In this document: positions 34,097 to 43,159 of the stretch, piece after piece
Numbering within the stretch: position 1 is the stretch's first letter
How the letters are laid out: every line of letters starts with the position of its first letter
Notes under the pieces: generated by a model
The model's database searches: none
Seen by the model: the letters and a program-made list of their open reading frames with translations, nothing else
Told to the model about the DNA's origin: nothing
Made by a program: the position numbers and the translations under genes
Source of the DNA: Eubacteriales bacterium
GTDB lineage: Bacteria; Bacillota; Clostridia; Lachnospirales; Lachnospiraceae
NCBI GenBank assembly: GCA_030524745.1
Contig: JAUNGC010000005.1
Span: 78,614 to 142,613 of the forward strand
Length of the DNA: 64,000 nt
Direction: 5' to 3'

Positions 34097-36172
34097 TTGG
34101 GGAAGAAATTATTTATTGCAGAGAAGCCGAGCGTGGCGCAGGAGTTTGCGAAAGCCCTGAAGTATAATTTAAGCCGCAGGGACGGTTATCTGGAATCGCA
34201 GGAAGCGATTGTGACATGGTGCGTGGGGCATCTGGTTACGATGAGTTATCCGGAAGCTTATGATCTGAAATATAAACGCTGGGCGCTTGAGACGCTACCG
34301 TTTATGCCGGATACTTACCGGTATGAAGTGATTCCGGGGGTGAAGAAGCAGTACGATATCGTCACTTCCCTGCTGAACAGGCCGGATGTGGATACCATTT
34401 ACGTATGCACGGACTCCGGGCGGGAGGGAGAATACATATACAGGCTGGTGGAGCAGCAGGCCGGCGTGCACGGAAAAGAGCGCCGGCGGGTCTGGATCGA
34501 TTCCCAGACGGAGGAAGAGATTTTGCGCGGGATCCGGGAAGCGAAGGATCTGTCCGCCTATGACAATCTCTGTGACGCGGCCTATCTGCGGGCCAAGGAA
34601 GACTATCTAATGGGCATCAATTTTTCCCGTGTGCTCACGTTAAAATACGGAAATCACGTGAAGAATTACCTGAAAAAGGACCGGGCGGTTATCTCCGTTG
34701 GCCGCGTGATGACCTGCGTGCTGGGAATGGTGGTCAACCGGGAACGGGAGATCCGCAATTTTGTGAAAACGCCTTTCTACAGGGTGACCGGCAGCTTTTC
34801 CATTCCGGCGGACGGGGAAGAAAAGCCCTGGCCTTTCGAAGGCGAATGGAAGGCGGCCCAGGGCAGCGCATGGTTTGAATCGCCGCTTTTATATAAGGAA
34901 AACGGATTCAAAGAGAAAAAAGACGCCGAAGCTTTGATGGCAAAGCTTGGCATGCAGCTTCCGGAAGGAACGCCGGCGGAGGAATGCCGGGGGGCTTTTC
35001 TGGAAAAATGCGAGAAAAAGAAAGAACAGAAAAATCCGCCGCTGCTGTACAATCTGGCGGAACTGCAGAACGACTGTTCCAGACTGTTTAAAATCAGTCC
35101 GGACGAAACCCTGCGGATCGCGCAGGAATTGTATGAGAAAAAACTGACCACTTATCCGAGAACGGATGCGAGAGTGCTGTCTTCGGCGGTGGCGAAGGAA
35201 ATTCATAAAAATATCGGCGGCCTGCAGAAATATAATCCTGTAGCACCTTTCGCGGCGCAGATTCTGAAGGAAGGCAGCTACAAACAGATCGCCAAAACCC
35301 GTTATGTAAATGATAAACAAATCACGGATCACTATGCGATTATCCCCACCGGTCAGGGGCTTTCGGCGCTGCAGGCGCTGTCCCCGACGGCAGCGAAGGT
35401 CTATGAGGTGATCGCGCGGCGGTTCTTAAGCATCTTTTATCCGGCGGCGGTCTATCAGAAAATTTCCCTGACCGTACTGGTGAAGTCGGCGCAGCTTCCG
35501 GCAGGGGAGCGTTTCTTCGCCTCTTTTAAGGTGCTGACGGAAGAAGGATATCTGACGGTGTCGAGACCTTCTTTTTCCGGAAAAAAGGAAGAAAGCGCGG
35601 AGACCGCAAAAAAGGATGGAAACGGTGCGGAAGAAGTAAAATGTGACGCGGCCTTATTTAACAGGCTGCAGAAGCTGAGAAAGGGAATGCAGTTTCCGCT
35701 TGCCGGTCTTGCAATCAAAGAAGGAGAGACCTCGCCGCCGAAGCGGTATAATTCCGGCACGCTGATTCTGGCCATGGAAAATGCCGGACAGCTCATCGAG
35801 GATGAAGAACTGCGCGCCCAGATCAAGGGCAGCGGCATCGGCACTTCCGCCACGCGGGCGGAGATTTTAAAAAAGCTTGTGACGATCGAATATCTGGCGC
35901 TCAATAAAAAGACGCAGATCATCACGCCGACGCTGATGGGCGAAATGATTTACGACGTGGTGTCCGATTCCATAAAGCCGCTTTTAAATCCTGCGCTCAC
36001 GGCAAGCTGGGAAAAGGGACTGGCCGGGGTGGCACAAGGGACGATCACGGCGGAAGAATATATGGAGAAACTCAACGGTTTTGTCGCACGGCGCACCAAC
36101 GCTGTGAAGCAGTTAAACAATCAATCGGTTTTGTTCCGGCAGTTTGATGCGAGCGCACAATTTTATAAATAG
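34097..36172 (+). CDS. topB: DNA topoisomerase III (type IA)
   Basis: A 691-residue type IA topoisomerase that relaxes or decatenates DNA by single-strand passage. TOPRIM domain first (LFIAEKPSVA with catalytic Glu, then CTDSGREGEYI), active-site Tyr in LTTYPRTDARVLSS near residue 353, and GIGTSATRAEIL near residue 580. No zinc fingers at the C-terminus. Begins at TTG (34097) with GGAG upstream; no better ATG exists before the essential LFIAEKP motif. Chromosomal TopB-like copies in Firmicutes are sometimes mobile-element derived, but no mobile genes flank it here. Confidence 0.93.
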   Translation: MGKKLFIAEKPSVAQEFAKALKYNLSRRDGYLESQEAIVTWCVGHLVTMSYPEAYDLKYKRWALETLPFMPDTYRYEVIPGVKKQYDIVTSLLNRPDVDTIYVCTDSGREGEYIYRLVEQQAGVHGKERRRVWIDSQTEEEILRGIREAKDLSAYDNLCDAAYLRAKEDYLMGINFSRVLTLKYGNHVKNYLKKDRAVISVGRVMTCVLGMVVNREREIRNFVKTPFYRVTGSFSIPADGEEKPWPFEGEWKAAQGSAWFESPLLYKENGFKEKKDAEALMAKLGMQLPEGTPAEECRGAFLEKCEKKKEQKNPPLLYNLAELQNDCSRLFKISPDETLRIAQELYEKKLTTYPRTDARVLSSAVAKEIHKNIGGLQKYNPVAPFAAQILKEGSYKQIAKTRYVNDKQITDHYAIIPTGQGLSALQALSPTAAKVYEVIARRFLSIFYPAAVYQKISLTVLVKSAQLPAGERFFASFKVLTEEGYLTVSRPSFSGKKEESAETAKKDGNGAEEVKCDAALFNRLQKLRKGMQFPLAGLAIKEGETSPPKRYNSGTLILAMENAGQLIEDEELRAQIKGSGIGTSATRAEILKKLVTIEYLALNKKTQIITPTLMGEMIYDVVSDSIKPLLNPALTASWEKGLAGVAQGTITAEEYMEKLNGFVARRTNAVKQLNNQSVLFRQFDASAQFYK

Positions 36173-36188
36173 CATGGAGGATGAAAAA

Positions 36189-36854
36189 ATGGAAGCAATG
36201 AAAGTGAAGAATCTTTACAATCTGGAAGAGACGATTGCGGCGCCTCTTTTGCAGGAGGCGCAATATCCCTGGGAAGTTCTGGGAAAAATTAAGGATTTTA
36301 TTGTGGAGTTGGGCAATTCCCTTCCGGAAGAACGCTTTGAAAAGAGAGGCGAAAATATCTGGGTGGCTAAAAGCGCGAAGGTCGCGCCGACCGCCTGCTT
36401 AAACGGCCCCTGTATTGTGGATGAGGAAGCGGAAATCCGCCATTGCGCCTTTGTGCGCGGCAGCGCGATTATCGGAAAAGGCGCGGTAGTCGGGAATTCC
36501 ACGGAACTGAAGAATGTCATTTTGTTCAATAAAGTGCAGGTTCCCCATTACAATTATGTCGGCGACAGCATTCTGGGCTTTAAGGCGCACATGGGGGCGG
36601 GGTCCATCACCTCCAACGTAAAGAGCGATAAAACGCTGGTTGTGGTGAAGAGCAGGGAAGAAGAAATCGAAACCGGACTGAAGAAATTCGGCGCCATGCT
36701 GGGAGACAATGTGGAAGTGGGCTGCAACAGCGTGCTTTGCCCCGGAACGGTAATCGGCAGAAACACAAACGTGTATCCGCTCTCCAGAGTGCGCGGCTTT
36801 GTGCCTGCCGGATGCATATACAAAAATCAGGGAGAAGTTGTGGAAAAACGGTAA
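36189..36854 (+). CDS. Left-handed beta-helix (hexapeptide) nucleotidyltransferase/acyltransferase-like protein
   Basis: A 221-residue protein. After 50 helical residues, a run of hexapeptide repeats forms a left-handed beta-helix (VAKSAKVAPTACLNGPCIVDEEAEIRHC..., then VGNSTELKNVILFNKVQVPHYNYVGDSILG). This resembles the GlmU C-terminal domain, including the HYNYVGDS/ GAGSITSNVK stretch. No N-terminal pyrophosphorylase domain is present. Probably a sugar-nucleotide acetyltransferase or a binding relative; substrate unknown. GGAGG 8 nt before the ATG at 36189 sets the start. Confidence 0.8.
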   Translation: MEAMKVKNLYNLEETIAAPLLQEAQYPWEVLGKIKDFIVELGNSLPEERFEKRGENIWVAKSAKVAPTACLNGPCIVDEEAEIRHCAFVRGSAIIGKGAVVGNSTELKNVILFNKVQVPHYNYVGDSILGFKAHMGAGSITSNVKSDKTLVVVKSREEEIETGLKKFGAMLGDNVEVGCNSVLCPGTVIGRNTNVYPLSRVRGFVPAGCIYKNQGEVVEKR

Positions 36855-36861
36855 AATTTGC

Positions 36862-36890
36862 TTGACGCAGATTTGGCGTCGGTGTATAGT
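36862..36890 (+). promoter_or_regulatory. Promoter of the TrpXYZ-like operon
   Basis: TTGACG (36862-36867), 17 nt, TATAGT (36885-36890). The spacer contains the short dyad GACGC-N7-GCGTC (36864-36880), a possible operator. Confidence 0.7.
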
Positions 36891-36958
36891 GAATTTGTTA
36901 GATTTGGCACTTGTACGCGTTAAAGCGTGACAGGGGAAAAGAAAGAGGAGGAAATATT

Positions 36959-38023
36959 ATGAAAAAATTAGCAGTTCTTGCCATGGTGCTTGCCATGACA
37001 GCAACAACGCTTGCAGGCTGCGGCAGCGAAGCTACGGCTGAACCTGCAGCGGAGACAACTGCAACGGAAGAAGAAGTTTCCACAGAGGTTGCGGAAGAGG
37101 AAAGCGAAGAGGCTCCCGCAGCAGAAGCAGCGGCTGACGGCACGGTTTACAATATCGGTATCTGCCAGTTGGTACAGCATCCGGCGCTGGATGCGGCGAC
37201 CGAGGGCTTTCAGGACGCTTTGACGGAGAAGCTTGGCGACAATGTTGTTTTTGACCTTCAGAATGCATCCGGAGATTCTCCGCTTTGCGCTACGATCGTG
37301 AACCAGTTTGTGGCAGCGGACGTAGACCTGATTCTCGCCAATGCGACGGCGGCTCTGCAGGCTGCGGCACAGGCAACAGAGGACATCCCGATTCTGGGAA
37401 CTTCTATCACGGACTATGCAACTGCGCTGGATATCGATAACTGGACCGGAACAACCGGCGTGAATATTTCCGGTACTTCCGATCTGGCTCCGCTGGAAGA
37501 ACAGGCGGCTATGCTGAACGAGTTGTTCCCCGATGCGAAGACAGTAGGACTGTTGTATTGCTCCGCAGAACCCAACTCCGAATACCAGGTGGGGATTGTA
37601 AAGGAAAGTTTGGAAAAGATGGGATATACCTGTGAAACTTATACTTTTACAGATTCCAATGACATTGCATCCGTTACAACTGCGGCGGTTTCCAAGTGCG
37701 ATGTGATCTATATTCCTACCGATAATACGGCGGCAAACAACACAGAGGTGATTAATAATATCTGCATTCCCAAAGAGGTTCCGGTAATCGCCGGCGAAGA
37801 GGGAATCTGTTCCGGCTGCGGCGTTGCGACGCTTTCCATCAGCTACTATGACATCGGCTATAAGGCTGGTGAAATGGCATATGAGATTCTGGTAAACGGA
37901 GCGGATGTTTCCACGATGCCTATCGAATTTGCCCCTCAGGTTACCAAGAAGTATAATGTGGAAAATTGCGAAGCGCTGGGAATTACTGTTCCGGATGACT
38001 ATGTAGCAATTGAAGCGGAATAA
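36959..38023 (+). CDS. ABC transporter substrate-binding lipoprotein (TrpX/PF04392 type)
   Basis: A 354-residue lipoprotein: signal peptide with lipobox TLAGC near residue 20, an Ala/Glu-rich acidic linker (about 40 residues), then the periplasmic-binding fold beginning YNIGICQLVQHPALDAATEGF. The PF04392 family binds tryptophan, tyrosine or other small solutes. GAGGAGG precedes the ATG. It heads a three-gene importer with the permease and ATPase downstream; a hairpin after its stop probably raises its dose relative to them. Confidence 0.9.
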   Translation: MKKLAVLAMVLAMTATTLAGCGSEATAEPAAETTATEEEVSTEVAEEESEEAPAAEAAADGTVYNIGICQLVQHPALDAATEGFQDALTEKLGDNVVFDLQNASGDSPLCATIVNQFVAADVDLILANATAALQAAAQATEDIPILGTSITDYATALDIDNWTGTTGVNISGTSDLAPLEEQAAMLNELFPDAKTVGLLYCSAEPNSEYQVGIVKESLEKMGYTCETYTFTDSNDIASVTTAAVSKCDVIYIPTDNTAANNTEVINNICIPKEVPVIAGEEGICSGCGVATLSISYYDIGYKAGEMAYEILVNGADVSTMPIEFAPQVTKKYNVENCEALGITVPDDYVAIEAE

Positions 38024-38051
38024 GAAAAACCGAATTATATAAAAAGTGCAG

Positions 38052-38088
38052 GGCGGCAAAAAAGGACTTCTCTTTTTTGCTGCCTTTT
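38052..38088 (+). terminator. Intra-operon terminator-like hairpin
   Basis: GGCGGCAAAAAAG pairs with CTTTTTTGCTGCC (one G-U), then TTTT. It lies between binding-protein and permease genes and should cause partial termination. Confidence 0.7.
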
Positions 38089-38160
38089 GTTATAATATTG
38101 CATGTGTGCGTCTTTTTGGGAATATAGCACAGTTAAAGTACCTTACAGGAGGAAGCGGAC

Positions 38161-39072
38161 GTGGATATCGTGATACTTTTCAATGCTTTGCCGGGTGCCC
38201 TCGCCCAGGGATTGATCTGGGGCGTTATGGCAATCGGCGTTTATGTGACTTACAAAATACTGGATCTGGCGGATCTGACAGTGGATGGAACCATGTGTAC
38301 CGGCGGCGCAGTTTGCGTGATGCTGATGCTGAACGGCCATTCCATCGGTTTTTCCCTTTTCTGCGCTTTTCTGGCCGGTATGCTGGCTGGCCTTGTGACC
38401 GGTATTTTTCATACGGCCCTGGGAATTCCCGCAATTCTGGCCGGTATTTTGTCCCAATTGGGGCTGTATTCCATTAATCTGCGCATTATGGGGAACAGGG
38501 CGAACCAGACGATCAGTGTGAATAAATATAAACTGTTAATCGCAAACCGCGACAATACCAACGCAATTCTTGTTGTGGGGATCATCATTCTTGTCCTGAT
38601 TGCGGTGCTGTATTGGTTTTTTGGAACGGAACTTGGCTGTTCGATCCGCGCTACCGGATCCAACCAGAATATGTCCCGGGCGCAGGGAATCAATACGGAT
38701 TTTACAAAGATTCTGGGGCTGATGCTCTCTAACGGCATTGTGGCTTTTGCCAGCGGATTAAACGCGCAATATTCCGGCTTTGCGGATGTGAACGCGGGAC
38801 GGGGTGCGATCGTCATTGGTCTGGCGGCAGTCATCATCGGCGAGGTTTTACTCGGAAAAATCAGCAGGAATTTCGCATTCCACCTTTTGTCCGTTGTAGT
38901 AGGTGCCGTGATTTATTATTTTGTTATTCAGGTGGTTTTGTGGCTGGGATTGAACACAAATGACCTGAAACTGTTTTCGGCTTTGGTAGTGGCCGCTTTT
39001 CTGGCGATTCCTTATGTAAAGGGAAAATATTTTGCAAAGCCGGTGAAAAAGGGAGGTGTGCCCCGTGCTTGA
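38161..39072 (+). CDS. ABC transporter permease (TrpY-like)
   Basis: A 303-residue permease of the branched-chain/ribose permease fold (PF02653), with about eight hydrophobic segments and the conserved GLxxxGVYVTYKILDLADLTVDG start. Later GSNQNMSRAQGINTDF matches the cytoplasmic coupling loop of this class. Begins with GTG at 38161, supported by AGGAGG; overlaps the ATPase start by 8 nt. Confidence 0.9.
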   Translation: MDIVILFNALPGALAQGLIWGVMAIGVYVTYKILDLADLTVDGTMCTGGAVCVMLMLNGHSIGFSLFCAFLAGMLAGLVTGIFHTALGIPAILAGILSQLGLYSINLRIMGNRANQTISVNKYKLLIANRDNTNAILVVGIIILVLIAVLYWFFGTELGCSIRATGSNQNMSRAQGINTDFTKILGLMLSNGIVAFASGLNAQYSGFADVNAGRGAIVIGLAAVIIGEVLLGKISRNFAFHLLSVVVGAVIYYFVIQVVLWLGLNTNDLKLFSALVVAAFLAIPYVKGKYFAKPVKKGGVPRA

Positions 39073-39859
39073 TATCAATGGAATCAGTAAAACTTTTAAT
39101 CCCGGAACGGTCAATGAAAAGACTGCCCTGGATGGCCTTTCGCTGCATCTGAACGAAGGGGATTTCGTAACGGTAATCGGCGGAAACGGCGCCGGAAAAT
39201 CCACGATGCTGAATGCTGTCGCCGGAGTATGGGCGGTCGATGAAGGACAGATTGTGATCGGCGGGGTAAATGTTACCCGACTGGCGGAACACAAAAGAGC
39301 GAAATACTTAGGGCGGGTGTTCCAGGATCCCATGACGGGAACGGCCGCCAGCATGCAAATTGAGGAAAACATGGCGATGGCTGCCCGCAGAGGTAAGGTG
39401 AGGACTCTGCGCAGGGGTATTACGAATAAAGAAAGAGAGTTCTATAAAGAACAACTGAAAATATTGGAACTTGGTCTGGAAGACCGTCTGACGGCAAAAG
39501 TCGGCCTTCTCTCCGGCGGGCAGCGGCAGGCGCTGACGCTTCTGATGGCGACCCTGCAGAAGCCGAAGCTGCTGCTTCTGGATGAACATACGGCGGCGCT
39601 GGATCCGAAAACGGCAGCGAAGGTGCTGGAAGCAACGGACCGCATTGTGGAAAGAGACCATCTGACCACGATCATGATTACGCATAATATGAAGGATGCC
39701 ATCGCGCACGGCAACCGTCTCGTCATGATGGATGCCGGCAGAATTATCTACGATGTGTCCGGCGAAGAAAAAAGAAAGCTGACCGTTTCTGATCTTTTGA
39801 AGAAGTTTGAAGAGGTGAGCGGAAGCGAATTCGCAAACGACAGAATGATTCTGTCTTAA
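39065..39859 (+). CDS. ABC transporter ATPase (TrpZ-like)
   Basis: A 264-residue nucleotide-binding subunit: Walker A GGNGAGKST, signature LLSGGQRQALTLLMA, Walker B LLLDEHTAALDPK, switch His in MITHNMKDA. The GTG at 39065 is preferred because GGAGG (39052-39056) lies 8 nt away; the GTG at 39056 overlaps that site. Completes the importer with the two genes before it. Confidence 0.92.
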   Translation: MLDINGISKTFNPGTVNEKTALDGLSLHLNEGDFVTVIGGNGAGKSTMLNAVAGVWAVDEGQIVIGGVNVTRLAEHKRAKYLGRVFQDPMTGTAASMQIEENMAMAARRGKVRTLRRGITNKEREFYKEQLKILELGLEDRLTAKVGLLSGGQRQALTLLMATLQKPKLLLLDEHTAALDPKTAAKVLEATDRIVERDHLTTIMITHNMKDAIAHGNRLVMMDAGRIIYDVSGEEKRKLTVSDLLKKFEEVSGSEFANDRMILS

Positions 39860-40001
39860 CTTGTGCTTTTTTGCTAAAAAGGGCTGGATTTTTGGCGGAA
39901 AATGTGAGAAAATAGCATCAGCGTATGACAGGGTTTATTGCATTTTTTTGCGTGCCCTGTTTACAAATACTCTACTTACATATTTTGAAAGGAGATTCCA
40001 C

Positions 40002-40706
40002 ATGATTTATTCACATGAAGTAGAACAGATGTGCACGGTTGCACAGGGCGTTGCTCATGGCTGTGCTCCCATTCCTGAAGAAGCGAAATGGGTAAAAGCA
40101 AAAGAAATCAAAGACATTTCCGGTATGACACATGGTGTTGGCTGGTGTGCTCCTCAGCAGGGTGCATGCAAGCTGTCCCTGAACGTAAAAGAAGGTATCA
40201 TCCAGGAAGCGCTGGTTGAGACGATCGGCTGCTCCGGCATGACCCATTCCGCAGCTATGGCTGCAGAGATTCTGCCCGGCAGAACCATTCTGGAAGCATT
40301 GAATACCGACCTTGTTTGTGACGCGATCAATACTGCAATGAGAGAACTGTTCTTACAGATTGTATATGGCCGTTCCCAGTCCGCATTCTCTGAAGAAGGA
40401 CTTGCTATCGGCGCAGGTCTGGAGGATCTTGGTAAGGGCTTAAGAAGCCAGGTGGGCACGATGTACGGCACGCTTGCAAAAGGTCCCCGTTATCTGGAAA
40501 TGGCAGAAGGCTATGTAACCGGTATCGCTCTGGATGAAGACGATCAGATCATCGGTTACAAGTTCATCAACTTCGGTAAGATGACAGACTTCATGAAGAA
40601 GGGCGACGACGCTCAGACTGCATACGAGAAGGCATCCGGTCAGTACGGCCGTGTTGCGGATGCGGTGAAGATCATCGATCCCAGAACTGACAAGGAGGTA
40701 AAATAA
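40002..40706 (+). CDS. NifU/IscU-like iron-sulfur cluster scaffold protein
   Basis: A 234-residue protein with the scaffold-type core: CAPQQGACKLSLNVKEGII, then ETIGCSGMTHSAAMAAEILPGRTILEAL, and TYGT-like C-terminal helix. Cys residues in CxxxxxxC and GCSGM positions could hold a cluster. AAGGAG precedes the ATG at 40002. Codon choice differs from neighbours (frequent GGT, CTG, AAG and TTC), as in highly expressed genes. Next gene follows after one nucleotide. Such a scaffold beside a GGGtGRT protein is a recurrent pair in Lachnospiraceae; the shared function is unknown. Confidence 0.8.
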   Translation: MIYSHEVEQMCTVAQGVAHGCAPIPEEAKWVKAKEIKDISGMTHGVGWCAPQQGACKLSLNVKEGIIQEALVETIGCSGMTHSAAMAAEILPGRTILEALNTDLVCDAINTAMRELFLQIVYGRSQSAFSEEGLAIGAGLEDLGKGLRSQVGTMYGTLAKGPRYLEMAEGYVTGIALDEDDQIIGYKFINFGKMTDFMKKGDDAQTAYEKASGQYGRVADAVKIIDPRTDKEVK

Positions 40707-40707
40707 C

Positions 40708-41718
40708 ATGGCATTGTTTGAATCCTATGAAAGACGTATTGATCAGATTAACGCTGTATTAAACAGCTATGGAATTGCTTCCATCGAAGAAGCTGAGAAG
40801 ATTACAAAAGATGCAGGTCTGGATGTATATCATCAGGTTGAGAAGATTCAGCCCATCTGTTTTGAAAATGCAAAATGGGCTTATACAGTAGGCGCGGCTA
40901 TCGCAATTAAGAAGGGTTGCAGAAGAGCGGCGGATGCGGCTGCGGCAATCGGTGAAGGACTTCAGTCCTTCTGTATTCCCGGTTCTGTTGCCGACCAGCG
41001 TAAAGTAGGTCTGGGACACGGCAATCTGGGAAAGATGCTGCTGGAAGAGGATACAGACTGCTTCTGTTTCCTGGCTGGTCATGAATCCTTCGCTGCTGCA
41101 GAAGGCGCAATCGGTATCGCTGAGAAAGCGAACAAAGTTCGTCAGAAACCTCTGCGCGTTATCTTAAACGGTCTTGGTAAGGATGCCGCACAGGTTATTT
41201 CCAGAATCAACGGCTTTACCTATGTTGAGACCGAAATGGATTATTCCACAGGCGAAGTGAAGGAAGTATTCCGGAAGTCTTACTCCGACGGCCTTCGCTC
41301 CAAAGTTAACTGCTACGGCGCAAACGATGTAACGGAAGGCGTTGCAATCATGTGGAAAGAGGGCGTGGACGTTTCCATCACCGGTAACTCCACCAATCCC
41401 ACCAGATTCCAGCATCCCGTTGCAGGTACCTATAAGAAGGAATGCGTAGAGAAAGGCAAGAAATACTTCTCCGTAGCATCCGGCGGCGGCACAGGCCGTA
41501 CCCTGCATCCCGATAACATGGCTGCAGGCCCTGCTTCCTACGGGTTCACCGATACGCTTGGCCGTATGCACTCCGACGCACAGTTCGCAGGTTCTTCCTC
41601 CGTTCCGGCTCACGTTGAGATGATGGGTCTGATCGGTATGGGCAACAACCCGATGGTTGGCGCTACTGTTGCAGTTGCCGTTTCTGTTGAGGAAGCTGCA
41701 AAGGCGGGCAAGTTCTAA
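40708..41718 (+). CDS. GGGtGRT protein
   Basis: A 336-residue protein named for the motif GGGTGRT, present here as ASGGGTGRTLHPDNMA near residue 265. Other features: KKGCRRAADAAAAIGEGLQSFCIPGSVADQRKVGLGHGNLGKMLL and a C-terminal GLIGMGNNPMVGATVAVAV. No known catalytic signature. Codon bias is strong, implying abundant expression. Co-transcribed with the scaffold protein just before, so a role in metal/Fe-S handling is inferred, not shown. Confidence 0.88.
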   Translation: MALFESYERRIDQINAVLNSYGIASIEEAEKITKDAGLDVYHQVEKIQPICFENAKWAYTVGAAIAIKKGCRRAADAAAAIGEGLQSFCIPGSVADQRKVGLGHGNLGKMLLEEDTDCFCFLAGHESFAAAEGAIGIAEKANKVRQKPLRVILNGLGKDAAQVISRINGFTYVETEMDYSTGEVKEVFRKSYSDGLRSKVNCYGANDVTEGVAIMWKEGVDVSITGNSTNPTRFQHPVAGTYKKECVEKGKKYFSVASGGGTGRTLHPDNMAAGPASYGFTDTLGRMHSDAQFAGSSSVPAHVEMMGLIGMGNNPMVGATVAVAVSVEEAAKAGKF

Positions 41719-41742
41719 AATTAAGAGTAAAAAAATCGTTGG

Positions 41743-41778
41743 AAGTGCCGTAAATTCAAGATTTGCGGCACTTTCTTA
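41743..41778 (+). terminator. Terminator of the scaffold/GGGtGRT operon
   Basis: AAGTGCCGTAAAT pairs with ATTTGCGGCACTT, then TTCTT. It marks the last recognisable host element; the prophage junction must lie close to or just right of it. Confidence 0.8.
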
Positions 41779-41830
41779 ATACCAGGTTGTGGAGACAAAA
41801 AACAGCCTCAAAACACATAAAATTTGATGG

Positions 41831-41875
41831 ATAACTAACAAACAACTAACGGGTAACTGACAGAGGTAACTAACA
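41831..41875. repeat. Four phased TAACTAACA-like repeats, probable integrase arm sites
   Basis: Decamers at 41831, 41842, 41853 and 41866 (ATAACTAACA, ACAACTAACG, GTAACTGACA, GTAACTAACA) start 11, 11 and 13 nt apart, nearly one DNA turn. Their position beside the integrase suggests arm-type or excisionase binding sites. Confidence 0.6.
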
Positions 41876-41887
41876 AAAATGTCAATG

Positions 41888-41920
41888 AAAAAAGGCAGCA
41901 GGAGTGAACCTGTTGCCTTA
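41888..41920 (-). terminator. Integrase terminator
   Basis: On the minus strand AAGGCAACAGG pairs with CCTGCTGCCTT around a 6-nt loop and is followed by a T run. Confidence 0.85.
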
Positions 41921-41923
41921 AAT

Positions 41924-42988
41924 TTATTTGATAATTTTCTGTATTTCGCGGTGCATTTCTTCCATCGTTCGATGCGTGTATGTCTTTTCAGTGATATCAT
42001 TGATTGCGTGTCCGACCATCAATTTTATTATGTATTCATCCACACCATATAATTTTGCTTTTGTTATGAATGTGTGTCGGGTATCATGGGGTTTATGATC
42101 TAAATGCAGACGTTTCATAATCTTGTTCCATCGCCCGCGGTATTTGTCATATGTGAGATGCGTCCCCTGTTGACCGTCCTCGTCATTAAACAAGTATTCG
42201 CTGTTCATTGAGGTAGCTTTCTCATAATTACGTTTTACAAGGTCAAGCACGAGAGGATGGATAGGAACAATCCTGTTTTTTCCGGCATCCGTTTTCAATC
42301 CTCCCGTGTAAGTCATTGAGTTAAGGTCAACGTCAGAAACTTTTAAAACAGAGAGTTCCTGCGGTCTCCATCCGGAATATATTCCGATAATCACCATGTC
42401 AACGAAAGGAAAATCGATATGCTCCCAAAGAATAGATATTTCATCATTTGAAAAGGGAATGCGGACTATGTCGGGTTTTGGTCGCTTGATGCTATCGCAT
42501 AGTTGCGCATAATTTTTATCCACAATTTCGCTTTTCATAGCATATTTGTACATGAGATTAAAAATACTTTTCATTCTGCCTTTTGTCGAATCCCCAACAT
42601 CGGCGTTTTTGATAGTTTGCTCAAGGTGATTCGTGCGTATATCTCGCATTTTCATGTTGTAAAGCGGCGCACAGTATTTATACGCTGCAGTTATCGTTCG
42701 GATGCTCGATTTACTTCCGAGCGTCGGGAAATATCCCTCTGACCACTTTTCATATACCTCTGCGAAAGTGATATTGTTTGTGTCAAGGTCATATGGATTT
42801 TCGTTGTAGTTTACAAGGGCGGTCATTGCCTCCTGCTTTGTTGCATAATATCCGATCGGTCTCTGAATTTGTTTCGCTTTTCCGGTATTCTCGTTGATTT
42901 CCCATCCAAAGGTTTTTGCAGCAACCCAAGGATGACGGCGTTTTCCGGACAGTTTATAAACGGAACCGAATCCATTTGGTAATTTCAT
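41924..42988 (-). CDS. int: Tyrosine-recombinase phage integrase
   Basis: A 354-residue integrase. N-terminal arm-binding region (FGSVYKLSGKRRHPW...), SAM-like core-binding domain (residues 70-170), then the catalytic domain with Arg208 (SGWRPQEL), His301 and Arg304 (HDTRHTF), His327 (GHAIND) and nucleophile Tyr337 (KTYTHRT). ATG at 42988 is preferred over a TTG one codon earlier. It faces out of the prophage toward the host junction, as expected for the attL end. Confidence 0.95.
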   Translation of the reverse strand: MKLPNGFGSVYKLSGKRRHPWVAAKTFGWEINENTGKAKQIQRPIGYYATKQEAMTALVNYNENPYDLDTNNITFAEVYEKWSEGYFPTLGSKSSIRTITAAYKYCAPLYNMKMRDIRTNHLEQTIKNADVGDSTKGRMKSIFNLMYKYAMKSEIVDKNYAQLCDSIKRPKPDIVRIPFSNDEISILWEHIDFPFVDMVIIGIYSGWRPQELSVLKVSDVDLNSMTYTGGLKTDAGKNRIVPIHPLVLDLVKRNYEKATSMNSEYLFNDEDGQQGTHLTYDKYRGRWNKIMKRLHLDHKPHDTRHTFITKAKLYGVDEYIIKLMVGHAINDITEKTYTHRTMEEMHREIQKIIK

Positions 42989-43032
42989 CAATTTTCACCA
43001 TCCTAAAAAAGAGTATAAAAAATAAAACCAGT

Positions 43033-43096
43033 GCAAAAAGCACGGTTTTATGATAGAATGGTGCTTGTGGGAGGCATTCTATCAAGTGCTTTTTGC
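43033..43096. other. Two-part hairpin upstream of the integrase gene
   Basis: Outer stem GCAAAAAGCAC/GTGCTTTTTGC (11 bp) and inner stem TGATAGAATG/CATTCTATCA (10 bp, 43051-43060 with 43075-43084), with a 14-nt loop. It lies between the exonuclease and the integrase, both on the minus strand, and could end transcripts or act in integrase regulation. Confidence 0.6.
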
Positions 43097-43152
43097 AGGA
43101 GCATGAGATAATGTTTCACAAAGGCGATTCACGTTGCAGCGTGGGTCGCCTT
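43094..43152 (+). repeat. Hairpin element copy 1 with GTTGCAGC loop
   Basis: TGCAGGAGCATGAGA (43094-43108) is followed 12 nt later by a hairpin: AAGGCGA and CAC pair with GTG and TCGCCTT around loop GTTGCAGC (43133-43140). The same 15-mer and loop recur at 47829-47882 with a different stem. Here it may also end the exonuclease gene. Confidence 0.6.
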
Positions 43153-43159
43153 ATTCTTA

